Shown here one piece after another: positions 8,296-16,979 of a DNA stretch of 64,000 nucleotides (position 1 is the stretch's first letter; every line of letters starts with the position of its first letter). Source of the stretch: Caldilineaceae bacterium (GTDB taxonomy: Bacteria > Chloroflexota > Anaerolineae > Caldilineales > Caldilineaceae); contig JAHBVF010000013.1 in the NCBI GenBank assembly GCA_019637685.1, positions 1-64,000 on the forward strand, written 5' to 3'. The notes below the pieces were generated by a model. It worked only from the letters and a program-made list of their open reading frames with translations, was not told the DNA's origin and searched no databases. A program made the translations under genes and the position numbers.

Positions 8296-8538
8296 AGGCA
8301 CATTCTAAATGAAAACCTACGCAAAAACAACCAGACTCCGCATCCCCTCACATCCGACACTTTTGCCTTCCCCTTTTGCCTCTTGCCTTCCCCTCCCTCT
8401 CCCCCATCCCCGCCACCTGACCAGCCCCAACGCCCCCCACGCGTGGGGCGAAGAATTCGCCTGCCGAAACACGCAAGCCCCTGCTGCTGGCTGGGCAGTG
8501 AAGACGATCGCGTCGATAGGATGCGCCGTGTACACGCC
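8296..8538. other. intergenic with palindromic repeat
   Basis: Contains the second CCCCACGCGTGGGG block at 8409-8455 inside C-rich, low-complexity sequence. No gene is supportable. Confidence 0.5.
8409..8455. repeat. palindromic intergenic repeat, copy 2
   Basis: CGCCACCTGACCAGCCCCAA then the palindrome CCCCACGCGTGGGG (8435-8448) and CGAAGAAT, matching the 7529-7572 block. Confidence 0.6.
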
Positions 8539-8721
8539 CAGAGATTCCTCCCTGCTTTCCGAGACCGGTACTGGCTGCAAACCGATTGCCGGTCTCGCTG
8601 TTCCAATAGCCGGATCGGTCAAGCGCAGCACCTGCACCACCTGGGCAATCGAGCGGCGCAAGGCCCGGCGTTCGCCAGCGTTGTAGGTTGTCCCGTCCGC
8701 CTGGGGGCCAAGATAAGGAAC
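8539..8721 (-). pseudogene. degenerate copy of the C-terminus of the membrane sensor gene
   Basis: The minus frame here reads VPYLGPQADGTTYNAGERRA, then LRRSIAQVVQVLRLTDPAIG, then TARPAIGLQPVP. The corresponding sensor (3318-4895) sequence is LGHQEDGTVYSSRERRALRC, then AIARVAQVLRLTDSAIGTTG. Identity is well over half through about 50 residues. Nothing upstream encodes the rest of the sensor, and the ends run into repeats, so this is a relic of a duplicated or deleted paralogue. Confidence 0.65.
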
Positions 8722-8985
8722 ACCAAGTTTTTCTTCATTCTTCGTGCAACTTCGTGTGGCTTCGTGGATCATTCGCACCTCACACCCCATCTTCTCCATC
8801 CCCACCACCTGTCCAGCCCCAGTGCCCGCGGGTGGAGGCGTTGAAGGGGACTCGGCACGGGCGGCCGGCTTTCACGCCTTTCCCCGCGGTTCCGGCCACT
8901 GCTCAGTACAAGAAAAACGTCGAGCATCGGCTGCTCGACGTTGACTCTCTTTTCGTTTGTTGGGTTCCCGCTGGCAAGCTTTCGC
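8722..8985. other. intergenic, repeat-like
   Basis: Short iterations of the type CACGAAG and CCACACGAAG (about 8735-8770) and a weak relative of the palindromic repeat near 8805-8845. A hairpin around GTCGAGCATCGGCTGCTCGAC (8919-8941) is followed by TTGACTCTCTTTTC and lies downstream of the baeRF gene. No gene seen. Confidence 0.45.
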
Positions 8986-10131
8986 TCAGAACCGGTAAAT
9001 GGCTGCAACGCCGGTGTCTGTCGGCATCCGTTCGGCAGGCACGACCACAACTTCACCGCCCTGTTTCAGCACAAGCTCGCCCACATCATCCAGCAGATCG
9101 CCAACCGCGGGATCGGACAGATCGTCGTAGGCGATCCCGCCGGTGTTGGCATCCAGCCGACCGGGGATACGGCGGTCGGCATCAACGAGGAGTGTTCTCA
9201 CCCGTCCGGCAAGGGCGCTACGGGCGATGCGCGCCAAATCGGCATCGCCGAGTTCGTGGGCGCTCATCGTCTCGAAGCTCTCGATCAACCCGGATAGCCG
9301 GGTCAAATAGTGCGGCTCGACAGCGCGCCAGGCGCGCTTACGCAGATCCTCAAGGGACAATGCGTTGGGATTGATGTCGATCTCCTCGTCCAGCAGGAAT
9401 GGATTGCGGCTGAGGCGTCGGAAGGTGCTCTGATTTTCAGGCAGCGCCGCCAAGAGCAGAGGCCGCCCTGACGGACGCGAGTATTGTTCCAAAATCTCGC
9501 GATCCAACGCGCGGAAGAACCTCTCGGCATCGGCACCCACGACCTCCGATTGGGAACCCTTGCCGTAGAGAACATTGCCTGGGGCACCACCGGGTGTCCA
9601 GCTCGAGAAGTGCCTTTCCCGATCCTCCTCGCCCGGTGCCTCCGCACTGGTGCGGGGAACGCTGGGAACCAGTTCGACTTCATCCAACTGGTCGCGGTTG
9701 CCCTCGAAAAGTCTGATCTGCTGCCGATCCAAGCCGAGAACATAATAGCCATCCGCGGACTGGAGCAGACGAACCAGCGGTTTGGTGTGAAAGGTGTCGG
9801 CGACCACTGCCAGTTCCGGCACCGGGCGCTGGAAGCGGTAGACGCGGAAGAAACCGGGCGCGGCCAGCACGGCCAGCCCATCCAGCGTGCGCATCCGCCA
9901 GAAGTCCGCGTCTTCGGCAAGGCGCTCAAACGGCTCTATCAGCGGCCGTACATCCCGCGTGGCGTACGCCCGCCGCAAGGACTCTTCCAACTCGCGCACC
10001 AGATTGCGGAAGCGTATCGGGTCCTGCTGTCTGTCTGGGAAAGCCCGGTGTGTGGGTTGATAGAGCGACAGGCAGGGCGGTTCGGCAGCGTCAATAAGGC
10101 CGGCGCTGTAATCGTTAATAAGAAAATCCAT
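8986..10131 (-). CDS. baeRF-family protein (bacterial archaeo-eukaryotic release factor-like)
   Basis: A 381-residue protein resembling baeRF (BaeRF family 3/7-like) proteins, bacterial relatives of the eRF1/Pelota fold proposed to act at ribosomes or in stress. Visible features are an N-terminal region with PCLSLYQPTHRAFPDRQQDP, a central domain LAVLAAPGFFRVYRFQRPVP then KPLVRLLQSADGYYVLGLDR, and a C-terminal L7Ae-like region ending LKQGGEVVVVPAERMPTDTG then VAAIYRF. The ATG at 10131 has AAGGAG eight bases upstream; the longer open frame is not used. It stands alone between repeats and the NTF2-like gene. Actual release-factor activity in bacteria is unproven for the family. Confidence 0.75.
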   Translation of the reverse strand: MDFLINDYSAGLIDAAEPPCLSLYQPTHRAFPDRQQDPIRFRNLVRELEESLRRAYATRDVRPLIEPFERLAEDADFWRMRTLDGLAVLAAPGFFRVYRFQRPVPELAVVADTFHTKPLVRLLQSADGYYVLGLDRQQIRLFEGNRDQLDEVELVPSVPRTSAEAPGEEDRERHFSSWTPGGAPGNVLYGKGSQSEVVGADAERFFRALDREILEQYSRPSGRPLLLAALPENQSTFRRLSRNPFLLDEEIDINPNALSLEDLRKRAWRAVEPHYLTRLSGLIESFETMSAHELGDADLARIARSALAGRVRTLLVDADRRIPGRLDANTGGIAYDDLSDPAVGDLLDDVGELVLKQGGEVVVVPAERMPTDTGVAAIYRF

Positions 10132-10433
10132 AAGACTGACTCCTTCTCGTTGGTTGCGCCTGCATCGCAAATTTTGCAAGCGCTGTGCTGGTATGGTTTT
10201 GCCTGTGCTCCGCCGCAAGATGAACCACAATGGAGCTTGGGAGCCGAAGCACAGGCAGCGGTGTAAGGTGTTCAGACAAATTGGGCTTACGGTGATCCCG
10301 CTTTGTACCCGGACCGATGCTTCCAGTGTCCAGTATACATCGCCTCACATCGCCGGTCCTATTGAACCGGGATCAAGCGGGCGTGTCCAGATAGGTGGCC
10401 TTCGGCTCGCTGATCAAGAAGTTGTGAACGCGT
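10132..10433. other. intergenic, no gene seen
   Basis: About 300 bases between the baeRF gene and the NTF2-like gene. I see no conserved element. Confidence 0.4.
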
Positions 10434-10814
10434 TTAGCTTACCTCCTCCGAAGTGGCAAACTCCTCCATTCTTGTAATCAAGTCGTTTTCAACGGTATAT
10501 ATCTGAACCCATTTCTGCTTCAGTTCTCTTCCGGATCGCTTCACTTTCTGATGTTCCCGGCCTAACACAACCACCATCTTTCCTTCAACGATAAATTGTT
10601 GAGGTTCAAAGTTGATGATCTCAGTTTTGTCGAGGATATTACTAAAAAAGGCCCTTACACCCTCCTTCTTTTCAAACACGCCGGCAGGAATGATTTGTGT
10701 CCCGTGGTAAATCCATAGAGTGTCGTCGGAAACTGTTTCAACGAATTTTTCTATATCCCCACTACCAAATGCAGAGAACATTTTCTCTACTACTGTTTTT
10801 GCCGAATTGTTCAT
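10434..10814 (-). CDS. nuclear transport factor 2 / SnoaL-like protein
   Basis: A 126-residue cone-fold protein. Family pattern: VVEKMFSAFGSGDIEKFVET then VSDDTLWIYHGTQIIPAGVF at the start, a middle strand PQQFIVEGKMVVVLGREHQK, and a terminal strand KQKWVQIYTVENDLITRMEE. SnoaL-like proteins bind small ligands or act as isomerases or cyclases; many are stand-alone with unknown substrates. The ATG at 10814 lies after GAAAGG; GTG or TTG starts upstream are less likely. Base composition is more AT-rich than that of the adjoining MFS and baeRF genes, which may indicate recent acquisition. Confidence 0.75.
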   Translation of the reverse strand: MNNSAKTVVEKMFSAFGSGDIEKFVETVSDDTLWIYHGTQIIPAGVFEKKEGVRAFFSNILDKTEIINFEPQQFIVEGKMVVVLGREHQKVKRSGRELKQKWVQIYTVENDLITRMEEFATSEEVS

Positions 10815-10992
10815 TGTAGGCCTTTCGCTCAAGTTGGTTGGAATGCGAGGATTGTGTAATCCGGCACGCAGGTAATCGCCCAGTCAATTCGATATGATAG
10901 ATCGGGTCGGCGCGCTTCAACAGTCGTTCGCCGTTGCGGATCGATACCAGCGCGCCGTCGTTCGCCGGACGCAAGCCAACCGGCCATCCGGT

Positions 10993-12315
10993 TCAGCCCT
11001 GGCCGGCGTCTGCCGCCTGGACCTCGCTTAGGCGTGCGGCAGTGGGGATGGCCAGCGCGGCCATCAGGGCGAAGATTCCCAGCACAGCGCCAAGGCCGAA
11101 CCACCGGGCGACGAACCCGAATATGCCGCCGGCCAGAAGAATGACGCCGACAATCGAATTGCTGAGAGCCGTATAGGTGGCGCGATTGTCCAGGTCTGCC
11201 ATGTCGATGACGTGGACCGAACGTCCAAGCCGAACCCCCTGGTGCGCAACCGTAAGCACAAAGAGCAACAGCGGCAGAATTGGTGCGAACGCCAGTTTTT
11301 CAGGCATTGCCAGTGCCAAAACCGCGGCCGCGGAATTGGTCAGCGCGGCCAGCGCGGCCGCATAGATCAGTACACGGCGGCTCGATCGATCCGCCAGGCG
11401 GCCCCAGACATAGGAACTCGTGAGGCTTGCGGTTGCCGACGCCATCATAAACAGGCCCAGCGTGCCCAGACCGCTGGAGGCGTAGTCGCTGCTGAGTGCA
11501 ATATAGAAGGGCGGCGCGAGTGCCGTTGACAGCAGCAGCGTGCGGGTCGCAATCAGCCAGCGCAGTTCCGCGTCGCTGCGCAGCAGGCCGAACTGTGCAA
11601 CCACCGCGCTAAGCCCGTGTACGCCGCCTTCTGTTGCGCCGGGGAATTCCTGAATCGAGTTGAAGACCAGCGCGGCAAGAAACCAGGCCCCGCCGCCAAG
11701 CATCACAACGCTGGCAACAACCGGCACGGTGAGGGGGATCCATCCAGACGCATAGCCCACGGCGAGCAGCAGTGTGGTCGCGGCGGCAATGCTGCCCGCG
11801 ATCCCGCTGACGGAGCCACGCCGGCCGATATCCACGGTTTTGGCCAGCACATCCTTGTGGCTGATCGAGCAGAGACTACGCCCAAGCGCAAACGCGGTGA
11901 TCAGCGCGTTTGCCATCACCCCGGCAATGGTTCCCGTAAGCGTCAGTCCAACCAGGCCAAAACCGGCAATCGCTAAGCCCTGTACGATACAGCCCACAAC
12001 ATAAACAGGCTTGCGAACAGGGAGCTGTCGAATCCGCGCTGAGATCAGAAGCTGCGGCAACATCGCGAGGGATTCCCGGATGGGTACGAGCAGACCTATC
12101 GCCCAGGTTGGCCCACCGATGGCGTTGAGCAGCCAGGCAAGCACCAGTTTGGTGTCGGCAAGACCCTCGCCAAGCCTCGTCAGGCTCAGCGAGACCACAT
12201 GTCGTGGGTAGTTGCGTGGTTGCACCTGGCACGCGGATTCAGGCAGGTCGCGACAGACTGGTATCAGATCGTCGTCACCCATCCGCAATCCCTCACGGCC
12301 AGCCAGTTCGTTCAT
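10993..12315 (-). CDS. MFS transporter
   Basis: A 440-residue major facilitator superfamily protein with about twelve hydrophobic segments in two halves and a soluble N-terminus of about 35 residues. A characteristic loop after TM2 carries RIRQLPVRKP, and the second-half equivalent is GRLADRSSRRVLIY (the MFS motif A G-x-L-a-D-r-x-g-r-R). The substrate cannot be inferred. The start codon region touches the stop of acnA (TAG at 12318-12320), so the two are probably cotranscribed, aconitase first. ATG at 12315 is taken, with a GTG three bases earlier as the alternative. Coupling to aconitase suggests, weakly, an organic acid substrate. Confidence 0.82.
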   Translation of the reverse strand: MNELAGREGLRMGDDDLIPVCRDLPESACQVQPRNYPRHVVSLSLTRLGEGLADTKLVLAWLLNAIGGPTWAIGLLVPIRESLAMLPQLLISARIRQLPVRKPVYVVGCIVQGLAIAGFGLVGLTLTGTIAGVMANALITAFALGRSLCSISHKDVLAKTVDIGRRGSVSGIAGSIAAATTLLLAVGYASGWIPLTVPVVASVVMLGGGAWFLAALVFNSIQEFPGATEGGVHGLSAVVAQFGLLRSDAELRWLIATRTLLLSTALAPPFYIALSSDYASSGLGTLGLFMMASATASLTSSYVWGRLADRSSRRVLIYAAALAALTNSAAAVLALAMPEKLAFAPILPLLLFVLTVAHQGVRLGRSVHVIDMADLDNRATYTALSNSIVGVILLAGGIFGFVARWFGLGAVLGIFALMAALAIPTAARLSEVQAADAGQG

Positions 12316-12317
12316 CA

Positions 12318-15029
12318 CTAGCTTGCCGCCAATTGCCGCTGAACCATCTGCAGTATGCCGCCGTGGCGGAAGTATTCGACTTCTGCCGGCGCATCTACCC
12401 TGACTACGGTGTCGAACGCCATCCGCGATCCGTCCTCTCGGGTCACTGTAACCGTTGCACTCTGGCGTGGCTCAATACCGTCACGAATTCCGGTGATAGT
12501 GAAAGTCTCAGAGCCGGTCAGGCCCAGCGACTTTGCCGAGTCGCCCTCTTTGAATTGCAGGGGCAATACGCCCATGCAGACGAGATTGCTGCGGTGGATT
12601 CGCTCGTAGCTCTCGGCAATAATCGCCTTGATGCCGAGCAAAGCCGCGCCCTTGGCGGCCCAGTCGCGTGAACTGCCCGCCCCGTACTCGCGCCCGGCGA
12701 TGACGACCAAGGGTGTGTGCTCGCCAATATACCGCATGGCCGCGTCGTAGATGGTCATTTTTTCGCCGCTCGGCACGTGCAGGGTCCAGGGACCCACGGA
12801 GTCGGGCACCATCAGATTGCGCAGCCGAAGATTGCCGAAGGTGCCGCGCATCATAACTTCGTGGTTGCCGCGGCGGGAACCGTAACTGTTGAACTCCGCC
12901 CTGGGCACCCCATGCGCGAGGAGATATTGCCCGGCGCTGGAATCGGCGGCTATCGCGCCGGCAGGCGAGATGTGATCGGTCGTCACCGAATCGCCAAGGA
13001 CCGCGAGCGCGTACGCGCCTTCGATGTTTGCCGGTGCCGCGGGGGTGTCCGCAAAATCGATGAAGAAAGGGGGTTCGCGGACGTAGGTCGAATCGTCCAC
13101 CCAGTCGAACAAAGTACCCGTCGGCGCAGGCATACTTTTCCACTTGTCATCGCCGTCAAAGATGCGACCGTACTCCAGGTCGAATTGCTCCGCTTTGACG
13201 GACGAAGCCACGAGTGTTTCGATCTCTTCCGCGGTCGGCCAGATATCCTTGAGGTAAACGGGCTGACCATCTCGACCCGTGCCCAGCGCGTCCACGCCCA
13301 GATCGCACAGCACAGTGCCCACGAGGGCATAGGCGATGCACAGCGGTGGTGACGCGAGATAGCTCGCTTTCACCTGGGAATGAATCCGGCCTTCGTAGTT
13401 TCGGTTTCCCGACAGCACGGCCACGACCGACAGGTCTTTGTCATCGACAACTTTGGCGATCTCCTCGGGCAAGGGACCCGAGTTGCCGATGCAGGTCGTA
13501 CAGCCGTAGCCCACGAGATCGAAGCCCAGTTTGTTGAGGTAGGGTGTAAGTCCGGCCTGATCCAGGTACTGGGTCACAACCCGCGAGCCTGGGGCCAGGG
13601 AGGTCTTCACCCACGGTTTGCACTGCAAGCCAGCCTCGACCGCTTTTTTGGCGAGGAGGCCGGCGGCGAGCATGACCGACGGGTTGGACGTATTCGTGCA
13701 GCTTGTGATCGCGGCGATGACCACCGAACCGTGGGTGACATACTTGGCCGCGCTCGGCTCCTCCAACGGCTCCGGATCAGCCTTGAGAAAATCGCCAGCC
13801 GCGCTGCTGCTTTCGGCGACAAGTCGTGCAATTTCTTCGGCCTTCACCTCCGCCGCCGAACCGGAATTGAAAGATTCCCTGACACCGGACAGCGATACCC
13901 GATCCTGCGGTCGCTTAGGCCCGGCAACACTCGGTACGACCTTACTCAGGTCCAGGTCGAGAGTCTCATCAAAACGCGGTTCAGGATCGGTGTTGGTTCG
14001 GAACAGGCCCTGCGCTTTTGTATAACGCTCGACCAGATCAATGTTATCCCCGCGCCCGGTGAGTTGCAGATACTTCAACGTATTCGCATCGACAGGAAAC
14101 AGCGTGGCGGTGGCACCGAACTCGGGCGACATATTCGATAGCGTCGCCCGGTCGGCAATGCCCAGGCTGCTCAAGCCGGAGCCGAAGAATTCGACGAATT
14201 TGCCCACCACCCCGTGGCCGCGCAGCATCTGCACCAATGTCAGGACGAGGTCCGTGGCTGTGGTGCCAGGAGGCAGGGTTCCGCTTGCCCTGACACCGAC
14301 AACGATGGGTTTCGGCAGGAACATGGGTTGGCCGAGCATGGCTGCTTCCGCTTCTATCCCGCCGACGCCCCATCCCAGGACACCGAGACCATTGATCATC
14401 GGCGTGTGTGAATCGGTGCCGACCAGCGTGTCGGGGAAGGCCCAGCCGTCGCGTTTCTTCACCACGCGCCCCAGGTGCTCCAGGTTGACCTGGTGGCAGA
14501 TTCCCATGCCGGGTGGGACCACGCGAAATTCGTCGAATGCCTGCTGCGCCCAGTTCAGCAACGCGTAGCGTTCGCGGTTGCGTCGGTATTCCCACTTCAG
14601 GTTAGCGGCGTAGGCATCCGTGCTGCCGAAACGATCAACCTGCACCGAGTGATCGATGATAAGATCGACAGGAACAAAAGGGTTGACCCGCTTGGGATCG
14701 CCGCCCGATCGGGCCAGGGCGCTTCGCATGGCGGCGAGGTCAACCACCGCCGGAACGCCGGTGAAATCCTGCATCAAAACCCGCGCCGGCATAAAAGCGA
14801 GGGAGGCGTCGCCGCCATTCGGCCAGTTCGCCAGCGCTTCGACATCGGCCTCCGAAACGTCCCGGCCTCCTGCTCTGCGCGCGATGTTCTCCAACAGAAT
14901 TTTGACTGTATGCGGCAGTCGGGCAATGTCCGCGCCGGTTCTGTCAGCCAGTTTTTCCAGGCTCGCGTACTTTACGGATCCCGATTCTGTCTTCAGGGTT
15001 GCTGTGATGCCCAGTGGATCGTTGTGCAT
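12318..15029 (-). CDS. acnA: aconitate hydratase (AcnA/IRP1 type)
   Basis: A 903-residue aconitase that interconverts citrate and isocitrate in the TCA cycle, in the cytoplasm. Length fits the AcnA family. The [4Fe-4S] ligands are Cys444 in ITSCTNTSNPSVM and Cys510/Cys513 in GYGCTTCIGNSGPL. Other landmarks are MQDFTGVPAVVDLAAMR, DLIIDHSVQVD, GTDSHTPMINGLGVLGWGVG, and the swivel domain with SYGSRRGNHEVMMRGTF, GREYGAGSSRDWAAKG and ESYERIHRSNLVCMGVLPLQ. The ATG at 15029 has GGGAG at the right distance. The stop overlaps the start region of an MFS transporter. It may double as an RNA-binding regulator when its cluster is lost, as is known for AcnA, though this is not shown here. Confidence 0.96.
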   Translation of the reverse strand: MHNDPLGITATLKTESGSVKYASLEKLADRTGADIARLPHTVKILLENIARRAGGRDVSEADVEALANWPNGGDASLAFMPARVLMQDFTGVPAVVDLAAMRSALARSGGDPKRVNPFVPVDLIIDHSVQVDRFGSTDAYAANLKWEYRRNRERYALLNWAQQAFDEFRVVPPGMGICHQVNLEHLGRVVKKRDGWAFPDTLVGTDSHTPMINGLGVLGWGVGGIEAEAAMLGQPMFLPKPIVVGVRASGTLPPGTTATDLVLTLVQMLRGHGVVGKFVEFFGSGLSSLGIADRATLSNMSPEFGATATLFPVDANTLKYLQLTGRGDNIDLVERYTKAQGLFRTNTDPEPRFDETLDLDLSKVVPSVAGPKRPQDRVSLSGVRESFNSGSAAEVKAEEIARLVAESSSAAGDFLKADPEPLEEPSAAKYVTHGSVVIAAITSCTNTSNPSVMLAAGLLAKKAVEAGLQCKPWVKTSLAPGSRVVTQYLDQAGLTPYLNKLGFDLVGYGCTTCIGNSGPLPEEIAKVVDDKDLSVVAVLSGNRNYEGRIHSQVKASYLASPPLCIAYALVGTVLCDLGVDALGTGRDGQPVYLKDIWPTAEEIETLVASSVKAEQFDLEYGRIFDGDDKWKSMPAPTGTLFDWVDDSTYVREPPFFIDFADTPAAPANIEGAYALAVLGDSVTTDHISPAGAIAADSSAGQYLLAHGVPRAEFNSYGSRRGNHEVMMRGTFGNLRLRNLMVPDSVGPWTLHVPSGEKMTIYDAAMRYIGEHTPLVVIAGREYGAGSSRDWAAKGAALLGIKAIIAESYERIHRSNLVCMGVLPLQFKEGDSAKSLGLTGSETFTITGIRDGIEPRQSATVTVTREDGSRMAFDTVVRVDAPAEVEYFRHGGILQMVQRQLAAS

Positions 15030-15171
15030 TTGTGATCTCCCTTTGCTCTGCATAACTATTTAGGCAGCTATGTGGCTACCGAATAACGGATTTGAATTTC
15101 AGGAAACACAATTATGTAGCAGCTATCGGATGGCCGCCGCTTCGTGCAATCGTCTTTTTGGTCCAGAGCGT

Positions 15172-16011
15172 TCAGCCCGAACCCCGCATATCGTGCATTG
15201 ATTTCCCAATGGCTTCGGTTGATCTTTCCTGATTGATGCGGGAATCCTCTGCCTGGCGTATTTTGGTAAACAGCTTGAAAAGTTGTTCGCCTTCATTGCC
15301 CAAGACTCTGAGCAAGTAAGCATTGTCGAGAACTTTGGTAATCCCGAAATCAATGTCCTTTTCGCTGGACAACCGCTGTGACACCTCACGCATCCGCTCG
15401 TTGATGTCACTGTTGGGGGCCGTGAAAAACAAACTTCCTTGATGGGTGCGGCCCTCGTATTGTCCAAATTGATTTACGTCAATCTCGTCAGGGACGAGGT
15501 AGAGATTGTCTTTAAAAACCAACACGCCCTCTCGAAATATCTCAGTGATCGCGTGATGTTTCTTGAATGCAAATCGTTCACCTGCGGCCATGTGTTTCCG
15601 GCCGCAGGTTAAAATCTCGCCCCACAGCAGCGTACTGTTGCTTTGGAGGTTGATGGTGTTTCGGGCGGTGTAGCGGGCACCCTTGTGCGGCACTGCGGGG
15701 TGTGGCGTATGGCTAAAGTAAGCGCCGTTGCCGACACGAACATTCATATTTTGATTCGTGCCTTGCTCGGAAACAAAAATCCGCTGATACGACTGCGTTT
15801 GCAAATTCAAAGCAGAGTTATCAATCACCTCGATGTTGATGTCATACGAATCATTGTTCAGGAGTCCCGGCGAAGAAGACATGACCATAACTTCCAGCAA
15901 TGGGTTCTTCTTGTTTTCTCGCACTTCAACCAAATTGAAAGGAGCCGTGAAATAGACGTCCTTCATAATGGTCTGCTCTCGAAGCCCGGTTCTAAGACTG
16001 TATTTTTCCAT
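15172..16011 (-). CDS. ureD: urease accessory protein UreD
   Basis: A 279-residue UreD/UreH, the scaffold that binds apo-urease and joins UreF and UreG for nickel delivery. Family features are a beta-rich N-terminal half (DVYFTAPFNLVEV, then VMVMSSSPGLLNNDSYDINI), the segment QSYQRIFV, and YFSHTPHPAVPHKGARYTAR followed by INLQSNSTLLWGEILTCGRK, where family members read 'P.p..f..s......l.lwgEi...GR'. The ATG at 16011 shares its last base with the ureG stop in a TAATG junction, so ureD is translationally coupled to ureG and is last in the urease operon. Confidence 0.92.
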   Translation of the reverse strand: MEKYSLRTGLREQTIMKDVYFTAPFNLVEVRENKKNPLLEVMVMSSSPGLLNNDSYDINIEVIDNSALNLQTQSYQRIFVSEQGTNQNMNVRVGNGAYFSHTPHPAVPHKGARYTARNTINLQSNSTLLWGEILTCGRKHMAAGERFAFKKHHAITEIFREGVLVFKDNLYLVPDEIDVNQFGQYEGRTHQGSLFFTAPNSDINERMREVSQRLSSEKDIDFGITKVLDNAYLLRVLGNEGEQLFKLFTKIRQAEDSRINQERSTEAIGKSMHDMRGSG

Positions 16012-16652
16012 TATCGGCACAACCGAGGTTCTGTGGCCTGCTCCTCTAAAAGGGCATAGCGTTTTATCCACAGAAGCACGCTTTCAAGCCCGTCATCGTT
16101 CATCAGATTGGTAAAGACAAAAGGTTCGCCCTGGCGCATTTTTCGAGCGTCGTCTTCCATCACCTTCAGATCGGCATTGACCATTGGTGCCAGATCAATC
16201 TTGTTGATCACCAAAAGGTCCGATCGGATGATCCCAGGGCCTCCTTTGCGGGGTATCTTCTCGCCGCCGGCAACCGAAATCACAAAAATGGTTACGTCGG
16301 CCAGGTCAGGGCTAAACGTTGCCGACAGATTGTCTCCACCGCTTTCGATGAAAACGATCTCAATTTGGGGATGCCGCTCAACCAATTCGTCGATCGCTTC
16401 GAGATTCATACTTGCATCTTCACGGATGGCCGTATGCGGGCACCCTCCGGTTTCGACACCAATGATCCTATCCGGCGCGAGCAACGAGTTCTTTGTGAGG
16501 TATTCAGCATCTTCCTTGGTGTAGATGTCGTTGGTCACGACGCCGATATTGTAATGATCGGCCATTTGTCTGGACAGGCGTTCAATCAACGCGGTCTTCC
16601 CCGAACCGACCGGCCCCGCGACGCCAATTTTGATGTAGTTTCGTTCCTGCAT
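16011..16652 (-). CDS. ureG: urease accessory GTPase UreG
   Basis: A 213-residue SIMIBI-class GTPase that powers nickel insertion into urease. Landmarks are the P-loop [17 protein letters not shown] (residues 10-26), [14 protein letters not shown], the CPH-type metal site [20 protein letters not shown], the [19 protein letters not shown] segment, and the G4 motif VINKIDLAP. The C-terminus is normal. It follows ureF, but an unusually long 323-base gap filled with repeat elements lies in between, so its expression may depend on read-through or on a promoter brought by those elements. It is coupled to ureD by a TAATG overlap. Confidence 0.96.
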   Translation of the reverse strand: MQERNYIKIGVAGPVGSGKTALIERLSRQMADHYNIGVVTNDIYTKEDAEYLTKNSLLAPDRIIGVETGGCPHTAIREDASMNLEAIDELVERHPQIEIVFIESGGDNLSATFSPDLADVTIFVISVAGGEKIPRKGGPGIIRSDLLVINKIDLAPMVNADLKVMEDDARKMRQGEPFVFTNLMNDDGLESVLLWIKRYALLEEQATEPRLCR

Positions 16653-16975
16653 AATGAGTCCTTATGTTTTGTTTAAGGCTTTTCCAACAAATAAATTCCC
16701 CAAATTGATTTGGAAAAGCCCAAACCGTTCAGGAAAATTGTCGCCGGATCGGGGATTTATTTGAACGGCCTAATACTACTACGAGACTTCGGGCACTGAA
16801 TTTTGCCCACATATAGTGACAGGTTCTCACAATCCACTATATGCAGAAGGAAGGGGCATGACACAAATACATTAATCGCGGATCAATGCGGTATACATCC
16901 TACATATAGTACCAACCGGAATTCGACGTACTATATGTTGTACACAAAATCATCACGCGAAGTCTCGTAGTAGTA
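16653..16975. other. operon gap filled with two repeat elements
   Basis: This 323-base gap interrupts the urease operon between ureF and ureG. It consists of a 94-base repeat (16677-16770) followed directly by a MITE-like element (16771-16979). No ORF is present. An operon of this type normally has gaps of a few bases here. Confidence 0.75.
16677..16770. repeat. 94-base palindromic repeat, copy 1
   Basis: Begins GGCTTTTCCAACAAATAAAT and ends TTTGAACGGCC. It contains nested inverted repeats (GGCTTTTCCAA with TTGGAAAAGCC; CCGTTCA with TGAACGG; AAATAAATTCCCC with GGGGATTTATTT). A second copy differing by a five-base insertion and a few substitutions lies at 24654-24752. Confidence 0.8.
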
Positions 16976-16979
16976 CTAA
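16771..16979. mobile_element. MITE-like element, copy 1 (inside the urease operon)
   Basis: Terminal inverted repeats TACTACTACGAGACTTCG (left) and its complement CGAAGTCTCGTAGTAGTA (right) are perfect over 18 bases. The interior has two further hairpins built on CATATAGT: 16810-16818 with 16835-16843, and 16902-16912 with 16928-16938. There is no coding capacity. The right end contains the TAG stop of ureF (16976-16978). A second element with the same ends but a different interior lies at 24525-24653. Confidence 0.75.

Noticed and set aside
16802..16945. CATATAGT hairpins considered as a riboswitch or ncRNA before ureG
   Set aside because: They lie inside a TIR-bounded element and show no known nickel or urease riboswitch consensus.
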